Shown here one piece after another: positions 22,278 to 27,752 of a stretch of DNA of 27,752 bases. Each line of letters starts with the position of its first letter. Positions within the stretch are counted from its first letter, which is position 1. The position numbers and the translations under genes were made by a program. Origin of the DNA: Methanobacteriota archaeon (GTDB taxonomy: Archaea > Halobacteriota > Methanomicrobia > Methanomicrobiales > Methanoculleaceae); NCBI GenBank assembly GCA_023393455.1, contig JAEWLJ010000022.1, positions 1 to 27,752 on the forward strand. Direction: 5' to 3'. The notes below the pieces were generated by a model, which worked only from the letters and a program-made list of their open reading frames with translations, was not told the DNA's origin and did no database searches.

Positions 22278-23819
22278 ATGACTACCTACCTGCGTCAGAA
22301 AGCGTCAGACCCCCTCCGGCCACGCCCCCCCGCCGCGAACCTCTCGTTCGTACTCCTGGTTGCCGCCCTTCTGCTCGTCCAGGGTGTTGCTGCCGTACCG
22401 ATCATTGTTGCGGCGAGCGACGGCAGCCCGGCGGCTAAAGCCCGGGCAGACTACACCTGCGACGGCCTCGACGATCAGGCGGAGATCCAGGCGGCGCTCG
22501 ACGCACTCCCGCCGGGCGGAACAGTCGTCCTCTCGGAAGGAACGTTCAACTGCTCGGGCAGCCTCGTCCCTGCCGCAAATGCGACGCTTCTTGGGCAGGG
22601 GCCGGATAAGACGTCAATCGAGTTCAGCCGGAACGGGCTCTTGAACGTCTCAGAAGAGAACGTCGTCCTGGATGGGTTCCGCGTCCGCGGCTCAAACTAC
22701 GTGAATGCGAGCACGAACACCACCCTCGACCTCACCCGGTGGCACGGCGTCGTCACCATCTACGCGAGCCATGCGAAGATCCACAACATCACGGGCACCG
22801 CAGACACAAGCATCCAGGCGGTCTTCCTCCTGCTGCACGATCCGAACGTCTATGCTCCGGTCCTCGAAGAGATCGAGTTCGTCAACTGCAGGGCTGCGGA
22901 TACCGGGACGTATGGATTCCTCCACAACGCCTGGGGAACCGAGAACACGACGATCCGGGACGTCCGGTACGAGAACTGCGCCGCGATCAACTGCGGGAGC
23001 GCCGGCGCGTTCAACCAGTGGGTGACCGGGTTCAACTTTGCGGAGTTAAACGACATCGACGGCCTCCGGGTGACAAACTGCCTTGCGGAGGGGAACCTGG
23101 AGTCCGGGTTCCACTTCGAGTGGGACCCCGAGAAGCGCGACTGCGTCTTCACAAACTGCGTGAGCAAAAATAACGGGCAGAAACCCTATCCCGACGACTA
23201 CCTGATAGGAGACCCGGACTTCTTCGGGTCCGGATTCTACCTCCCGGGAGGGGAGGTGGCGCTGGTGAACTGCCGGGCGGAGAGGAACGGTGCGTTCGGG
23301 TTCTACGTCATTAACCCGGAAGGCATGCTCCTCTACAACTGCACCGAGAGCGAGACCGGTCGCGACTCGGCCGCCGGCGTCTCTGCAAAGCCCATATCCT
23401 ACTGCATCCTCCAGTCCCTGCCCGTATCGAGGAACCCCTCCATCGTGATGGATCACTGCCGGAGTCTCGAGTCGTACGGCTGGAGCCTCTTTCTCTGCGG
23501 CACGGAGAACGCGCTCATCAGGAACTTCACCATCACCGACCCGGCGGGCCTCGAGGGGGTCGGGGCGATGCTCGGGTGCCCCTCCCACGAACTCCCGGTG
23601 AACTCGACGATCGATGCAGGCATCTCCGACTCGGCCATCGATCTCACGGCATCGGGAGACCGGCCGCAGACGCTGATCTCCATCGTGAACAACCGAAACG
23701 TCACATACTCCGGGAGGGTCGTCTCCGACGCCCCCCGTCCGGTGGCCGTCGAGTGGACGATCGAAGGGGGTACGGACCTGACCGATCTCGAGGTGCTGCC
23801 GGCCGGCGGCGCGGCATAG
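22278..23819 (+). CDS. Secreted right-handed beta-helix protein, paralog 1
   Basis: A 513-aa surface or secreted protein. A signal peptide (hydrophobic LSFVLLVAALLLVQGVAA, about residues 22-39) precedes PIIVAASDGSPAAKARADYTC and DDQAEIQAALDALPPGGTVVL. That is the opening of the pectate-lyase-3-like beta-helix family. Solenoid turns rich in Asn/Cys (xFVNCxAxDTGTYGFLHNAWG, ENCAAINCG) follow. The central block ELNDIDGLRVTNCLAEGNLESGFHFEWDPEKRDC is shared with both paralogs. There is no C-terminal anchor; it ends shortly after the helix at PAGGAA. ATG 22278 has GAGGAG upstream. No catalytic lyase residues are evident, so binding or structural roles are as likely as an enzyme. Confidence 0.82.
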   Translation: MTTYLRQKASDPLRPRPPAANLSFVLLVAALLLVQGVAAVPIIVAASDGSPAAKARADYTCDGLDDQAEIQAALDALPPGGTVVLSEGTFNCSGSLVPAANATLLGQGPDKTSIEFSRNGLLNVSEENVVLDGFRVRGSNYVNASTNTTLDLTRWHGVVTIYASHAKIHNITGTADTSIQAVFLLLHDPNVYAPVLEEIEFVNCRAADTGTYGFLHNAWGTENTTIRDVRYENCAAINCGSAGAFNQWVTGFNFAELNDIDGLRVTNCLAEGNLESGFHFEWDPEKRDCVFTNCVSKNNGQKPYPDDYLIGDPDFFGSGFYLPGGEVALVNCRAERNGAFGFYVINPEGMLLYNCTESETGRDSAAGVSAKPISYCILQSLPVSRNPSIVMDHCRSLESYGWSLFLCGTENALIRNFTITDPAGLEGVGAMLGCPSHELPVNSTIDAGISDSAIDLTASGDRPQTLISIVNNRNVTYSGRVVSDAPRPVAVEWTIEGGTDLTDLEVLPAGGAA

Positions 23820-24035
23820 GGTTCCGGGCCGGGGGAAGCATCATGCGTAAATACCCCCGAACCGGCCGTTTTCCTCCCGGACTCCCACGAGGACCCCGCC
23901 GGCGCGGGGGGGCCGGCTAAACCCTTAAATGGTACTTCCGTGCCATAGGGGTATGATCCGGGGTGGCAGGCGTAACCGGGCTCTCGCGGCTCCGCACGAT
24001 CCCCCGGCAGCAGCAATAACGAAAAGGTCGGTTCC
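23820..24035 (+). promoter_or_regulatory. Intergenic region with promoter for paralog 2
   Basis: These 216 bp hold no gene. CCTTAAATGGT at 23923-23933 is a TATA-like element that recurs exactly upstream of paralog 3. A GC-rich inverted repeat lies at about 23894-23915. AGGT near 24024 may serve as ribosome binding site for ATG 24036. Confidence 0.45.
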
Positions 24036-25688
24036 ATGTCGGCAGGACTGCAACTAGGAGAGCGAGAACGGCGCATCCTCATCGCCATCGCGATCATACT
24101 CGCGGTGATCGTCGCCGCCGTGCTGATCCTGCACTTCTTCCCTCCGGTGCCGCCGCCTCCGCCCCCGCCGCCTCCGCCGATCACCCCGATCCCGACGACG
24201 CCGGCGGTGCCCCCGGAGGTAGCCGGGCCGACGATAGTCGTTGCGGCAGGCGACAGCAGCGCTGCAGCGAAGGCCCGGGCCGACATCGTCTGCGACGGCA
24301 CCGACGACCAGGTGGAGATCCAGGCGGCGTTCGATGCACTATCCTCGGGCGGCACGGTCGCCCTCCTCAAAGGCACGTTCAACTGCGCCGGGAGCATCTA
24401 CCCCGGCGCGAAGACCATGCTTTGCGGGGAGGGGGCGGATGCGACGTTCATCGAGTTCACCGATAACGGCCGGCTCCTCGTCACCCGCGAGTCCGTCACG
24501 CTCTACAACTTCCACGTCAGGGGCACCGGATACCCGAAGGCCGAGCCCGATCTCTGGCTCGGCGTCGTCACCGTCTACGCGAGCCACGCAAAGGTTCTCG
24601 CCGTCGAGGGTACCGCCGATGCCAGCACCCAGGCGGTCTTCCTCCTGCTGCACGACCCGGACGTCTATCTCCCCACCCTCGAGGACGTCGAGTTCGTCAA
24701 CTGCAAGGCCGCCGACACCGGCACCTACGGGTTCCTCCACAACGCCTGGGGGACGACGAACCGGGTTATCCGGGACGTCCGGTACGAGAACTGTCAGGCG
24801 ATCAACTGCGGGAGATACGGTGCGTTCAACCCCTGGGTGACCGGGTTCGACTTCGCGGAGTTAAACGACATCGAGGGCCTCCGGGTGGCGAACTGCCTCG
24901 CGGAAGGCAACCTGGAGTCCGGGTTCCACTTCGAGTGGGATCCGGAGAAGCGCGACTGCAGCCTCACCAATTGCATCAGCAGAAACAACGGGCAGAAGGC
25001 CTACCCGACAAAGCCCTACCGGGAGGACGACATGTCGACCCACTACTTCGGGTGCGGTTTCTACGCTCCCCGCGGAGACATCACGTTCATCAACTGCTAC
25101 TCCGAGGGGAACAGCCGGCACGGATTCTACGCGACGAACGGCGGTAAACTCTACAACTGCGTCGATCGAAACGTCGGAGCCGGGAAGACCGATTACCGGA
25201 TCGTCCAGCCTGCATCGTTCTACGCTGCCCCGACGCGCTCGATAGCCCCGTCGCTCGTGCTCGAGAACTGCTCGAGCATCGACTCGTGTGGCTACGGCCT
25301 TCATATCGACCTTGCAAGCGATGTCCTGATCAAGAACTTCTCCCTGGAGAATCCGGCCGGGATAGACGGTAAAGCGACGAACCTCGGGGGATCGCAGGGC
25401 GGACCGCTCTCTAACTCCGTGGTCAATATCTATGCGTCGGGCGACAGGGCGGAGACGCTGATATGGGCAAGGAACAACGAGAACGTCGAGTATTCCGGTA
25501 GAATTGTCTCGCAATCGGCAAAGCCGTTCGTGATCGAGGGCGATCGGACGCGAAACGTCCGGATCAAGGATATGGAGATCGTCTCCGCGAATATCGGGCC
25601 GTTTTCCAACGGCGTCACCCTCGCGAATACGGTTCCCGCCGGTGCGGTGACGTTTGAGAACGTGGCGGTCACCTTGGGCTCGCGCTGA
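24036..25688 (+). CDS. Membrane-tethered right-handed beta-helix protein, paralog 2
   Basis: A 550-aa paralog with a different anchor. A short charged cytoplasmic end (MSAGLQLGERERR) is followed by one uncleaved transmembrane helix (about 14-36) and a polyproline stalk (PPVPPPPPPPPPPITPIP). The beta-helix head starts at TIVVAAGDSSAAAKARADIVC and runs through DDQVEIQAAFDALSSGGTVALLKGTFNC. The middle closely matches paralog 1 (GTYGFLHNAWG, FAELNDIEGLRVANCLAEG, FHFEWDPEKRDC). The later part (STHYFGCGFYAP, GKLYNC, ASGDRAETLIWARNNENVEYSGRIVS) matches paralog 3. It ends without a C-terminal anchor. The head would be displayed outside as a type II membrane protein. Function is unknown. Confidence 0.82.
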   Translation: MSAGLQLGERERRILIAIAIILAVIVAAVLILHFFPPVPPPPPPPPPPITPIPTTPAVPPEVAGPTIVVAAGDSSAAAKARADIVCDGTDDQVEIQAAFDALSSGGTVALLKGTFNCAGSIYPGAKTMLCGEGADATFIEFTDNGRLLVTRESVTLYNFHVRGTGYPKAEPDLWLGVVTVYASHAKVLAVEGTADASTQAVFLLLHDPDVYLPTLEDVEFVNCKAADTGTYGFLHNAWGTTNRVIRDVRYENCQAINCGRYGAFNPWVTGFDFAELNDIEGLRVANCLAEGNLESGFHFEWDPEKRDCSLTNCISRNNGQKAYPTKPYREDDMSTHYFGCGFYAPRGDITFINCYSEGNSRHGFYATNGGKLYNCVDRNVGAGKTDYRIVQPASFYAAPTRSIAPSLVLENCSSIDSCGYGLHIDLASDVLIKNFSLENPAGIDGKATNLGGSQGGPLSNSVVNIYASGDRAETLIWARNNENVEYSGRIVSQSAKPFVIEGDRTRNVRIKDMEIVSANIGPFSNGVTLANTVPAGAVTFENVAVTLGSR

Positions 25689-26047
25689 GGGTGCGGCAGG
25701 GGGTGGCTGCCGCCGCGGTCGGCCGGGCGCGGGATGCAGCACAATTCTGCGAGTTTTATAATTGTTATTGTATTATACTGAGTGTCCGACCCCTGTTCGA
25801 CCGTCCGGGGTGCCCTCCGAGATCCCCGGTCCGGGCGCGTTTTCTGCGGGAGGCACGCGCTAAATTTCTAATTGGTATATAACTGTTGTTGTTGAAATAT
25901 AAATTCCTTAAATGGTGGTAATTGTCGATTAGATTCATTATACTTGGCTCTTTTAAGATTCAAATCTTTCACATCAGCCCATCCAATTTGAAAAACATTT
26001 TAAAATGCGGTTATCAGATAGAGGAGTATCTCCCAAGAGGTGAGATA
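25689..26047 (+). promoter_or_regulatory. AT-rich upstream region of paralog 3
   Basis: No gene is visible in these 359 bp. Base composition changes sharply: 25861-26040 has 56 G/C of 180, about 31%, within a window that is otherwise clearly GC-rich. Several TATA-like elements occur (GGTATATAAC about 25874, AAATATAAAT about 25895, CCTTAAATGGT 25906-25916, TTTTAAAA about 25999). GAGGTGA just before ATG 26048 is a strong ribosome binding site. Confidence 0.6.
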
Positions 26048-27752
26048 ATGCGAGATAGACGGACAACGAAGCTTCTTATTGCAGTGTTCCTGATTGTCGG
26101 GCTCGTCCCGATCGTCGGGGCGCTCGAAGCAACTCCCACCACGATTGTCGCCGCAAGCGACAGCAGCGCTGCCGATAAAGCGGCGGCTGCCTATGTCTGT
26201 GATGGGGTCAACGATCATGTGGAGATTCAGGCGGCATTGAATGCCCTGCCTTCAGGCGGTGTTGTCCTCCTCTCCAGTGGCACCTACAACTGCGCAGGGA
26301 TCATCGCTCCCAAGGCAGGCACGACGCTCTCCGGGCAGGGTCCGGATGCGACGTTCCTCGTCTTCACCCGCGACGGACGCATCAACGTCGACCGCGAGAA
26401 CATCACGCTGGACGGGTTCCATATCAAGGGAACCGGTTACAGTAGCGGTGTCAAGTGGCTCGGCGTGATGAACGTCCGTGCAAGTCACGCGAAGATCCAC
26501 AACATCACGGGAACCGCGGATGCGAGCATCCAGGCGGTTTACCTCCTGATCCACGATCCGACCGTGTATGCCCCGACCCTCGAGGACGTCGAGTTCGTCA
26601 ACTGCAGGGCAGTGGACACCGGGACCTACGGGTTCCTCCACAACGCCTGGGGCTCGTCGAACATGGTGATCAAGGACGTCCGCTACGAGAACTGCGCTGC
26701 GATCAACTGCGGCAAGTTCGGAGCGTTCAATCCCTGGATCACCGGGTTCGACTTTGCGGAGCTCAACGACATGGACGGCCTTTACGTGAAGGACTGCTAT
26801 GCGGAAGGCACCCTGGAGTCCGGGTTCCACTTCGAGTTCGACCCGAAGGTGACGAACGCCGTCCTCGAGAACTGCACGAGCAAGAACAACGGGGTTAAGC
26901 CCTTCCCGACGAAGGCCTACAACGTGAACGACATGTCGACCCACTACTTCGGGTGCGGTTTCTACGCCCCGAACTGTGACGTGACGTTCATCGACTGCAC
27001 CGCGGAGGGCAACTCCATGAACGGGTTCTACACGACGAACGGCGGGAAGCTCTACAACTGTGTCGAGAAGGACACCGCCAAAGGGAGGACTGACTTCTCC
27101 TACCGTGTGCCTGCCGGCTACTACAGCGTCCCGACCCGCTCGGTCAACCCCTCGACGGTGATGGAGAACTGCACGAGCATCAACTCGAACAGTTTCGGCC
27201 TCCAGGTCGACCTCGCGAACAACGTGAAGATCAAGAACTTCCACCTGGTCGACCCGGTCGGGTACAACGGTAAGGGCTCCAGCCTCGGCGGCACGAACGG
27301 CCAGTTCGACAACTCCGAGGTGAGCATCTATGCGTCCGGCAACCGCGTTGAGACGCTCGTATGGGCGAAGGAGAACGTCAACACCGTCTTCTCCGGCCAG
27401 ATCGTCTCCGATTCGGCAAAACCGTTCGTGATCGAGGGCTACAGAACCAAGAACGTCCTCGTGAAGGACATGGAGATCGTCTCAAAGACCCTCCCCGCCG
27501 GTTCCTCCGGCGTGACCGTCGTGAGCACGGTTCCGGCAGGTCAGGCGACCCTCCAGAACGTGAAGGTGACGTCCACCGGCTCGCCGGTGCCGACGCCAAC
27601 GCCGACCGTTCCGGTTCCAACGCCGACCACCCCGGCCCCCACGGGGAAACCGGACCTCGTGGTGACCGACATCTCCTGGACGCCGGCCAAGCCCGCCTCC
27701 GGGGATGCGGTGACGATGAAGGCAACGATCAAGAACCAGGGCGACGCTCCCA
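26048..27752 (+). CDS. Secreted right-handed beta-helix protein with CARDB domain, paralog 3 (3' truncated)
   Basis: The frame is open from ATG 26048 to the window edge (568 codons, no stop), so the end is missing. A cleavable signal peptide (LLIAVFLIVGLVPIVGALE, about 9-27) precedes the head TTIVAASDSSAADKAAAAYVC and DHVEIQAALNALPSGGVVLL. The solenoid matches the other paralogs (GTYGFLHNAWG, YENCAAINCG, FAELNDMDGLYVKDCYAEG, THYFGCGFYAP). After about residue 510 comes a Thr/Pro-rich stalk (PTPTPTVPVPTPTTPAPTG). PDLVVTDISWTPAKPASGDA then begins a CARDB/Ig-like domain. A C-terminal surface anchor beyond the edge is likely. The architecture is secreted head, stalk and Ig-like base, the third arrangement in this cluster. 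Confidence 0.85.
   Translation, partial: MRDRRTTKLLIAVFLIVGLVPIVGALEATPTTIVAASDSSAADKAAAAYVCDGVNDHVEIQAALNALPSGGVVLLSSGTYNCAGIIAPKAGTTLSGQGPDATFLVFTRDGRINVDRENITLDGFHIKGTGYSSGVKWLGVMNVRASHAKIHNITGTADASIQAVYLLIHDPTVYAPTLEDVEFVNCRAVDTGTYGFLHNAWGSSNMVIKDVRYENCAAINCGKFGAFNPWITGFDFAELNDMDGLYVKDCYAEGTLESGFHFEFDPKVTNAVLENCTSKNNGVKPFPTKAYNVNDMSTHYFGCGFYAPNCDVTFIDCTAEGNSMNGFYTTNGGKLYNCVEKDTAKGRTDFSYRVPAGYYSVPTRSVNPSTVMENCTSINSNSFGLQVDLANNVKIKNFHLVDPVGYNGKGSSLGGTNGQFDNSEVSIYASGNRVETLVWAKENVNTVFSGQIVSDSAKPFVIEGYRTKNVLVKDMEIVSKTLPAGSSGVTVVSTVPAGQATLQNVKVTSTGSPVPTPTPTVPVPTPTTPAPTGKPDLVVTDISWTPAKPASGDAVTMKATIKNQGDAP

Larger units (their letters stand above)
22278..27752 (+). repeat. Three tandem paralogous beta-helix genes
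   Basis: The three heads are alignable throughout. Exact nucleotide matches include 32 bp between paralogs 1 and 2 (23094-23125 and 24909-24940) and 40 bp between paralogs 2 and 3 (25027-25066 and 26928-26967). A 26-bp part of the first block is also exact in paralog 3 (26812-26837). This indicates tandem duplication with strong constraint or gene conversion. Confidence 0.85.

Noticed and set aside
23842..23920. A small ORF between beta-helix paralogs 1 and 2
   Set aside because: It is very short, Pro/Arg/Gly-biased, lacks a ribosome binding site and has no hydrophobic or motif content.
1..27752. CRISPR arrays, insertion sequences or prophage
   Set aside because: No regularly spaced repeats, transposase or integrase motifs or terminal inverted repeats were seen. 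The only tandem repeats are the zinc-ribbon and beta-helix gene duplications.

Overview
The window looks like a euryarchaeal methanogen of the order Methanomicrobiales, most like Methanoculleus. The evidence is high-GC coding sequence, methenyl-tetrahydromethanopterin cyclohydrolase, a short free-standing NifB, Orc1/Cdc6, a two-repeat archaeal tRNA-splicing endonuclease, a PGF-CTERM surface protein, archaeal-type TATA boxes and T-run terminators. The genus is inferred from protein character, not from a database search.

Layout. 1-1916: two convergent surface-protein genes; the first is cut by the window edge and enters through a 26-G run. 2004-7387: a translation operon endA-trpS-pheS-pheT. 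7329-8135 (minus): hisF, overlapping the pheT end. 8407-9633: an S-adenosyl/S-inosyl-homocysteine hydrolase. 9874-12225: a molybdate/tungstate ABC transporter modA-modB-modC. 12308-12667: a small membrane protein. 12671-14470 (minus): an OGG1-type glycosylase and nifB. 14713-15109: a tandem duplication of a 58-aa CxxC-x17-CxxC zinc-ribbon protein. 15128-16797 (minus): a drug/antigen-type ABC-2 transporter pair. 16955-17159: a frameshifted SET-domain remnant. 17160-17589: a gene-free stretch with an ORB-like motif and hairpins. 17590-18387 (minus): an anchored Ig-like protein and a Mop molbindin. 18748-18821 (minus): tRNA-Val(UAC). 19124-21266 (minus): mch and orc1/cdc6. 21341-21982 (minus): a modular zinc-ribbon protein. 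22278-27752: three tandem paralogous right-handed beta-helix surface proteins; the third is cut by the window edge.

Two themes stand out. The first is molybdenum/tungsten and metallocluster handling: modABC, the free-standing Mop domain, and nifB without other nif genes. The modC product lacks the usual C-terminal Mop/TOBE domain, so the separate Mop protein is notable. The second is cell-surface elaboration. The three beta-helix paralogs carry the same head on three different membrane-attachment architectures, and the third sits behind an AT-rich island (about 31% GC). I see no CRISPR array, transposase or prophage. The best candidates for undescribed biology are the beta-helix cluster, the twin zinc-ribbon microproteins and the modular 213-aa zinc-ribbon protein.
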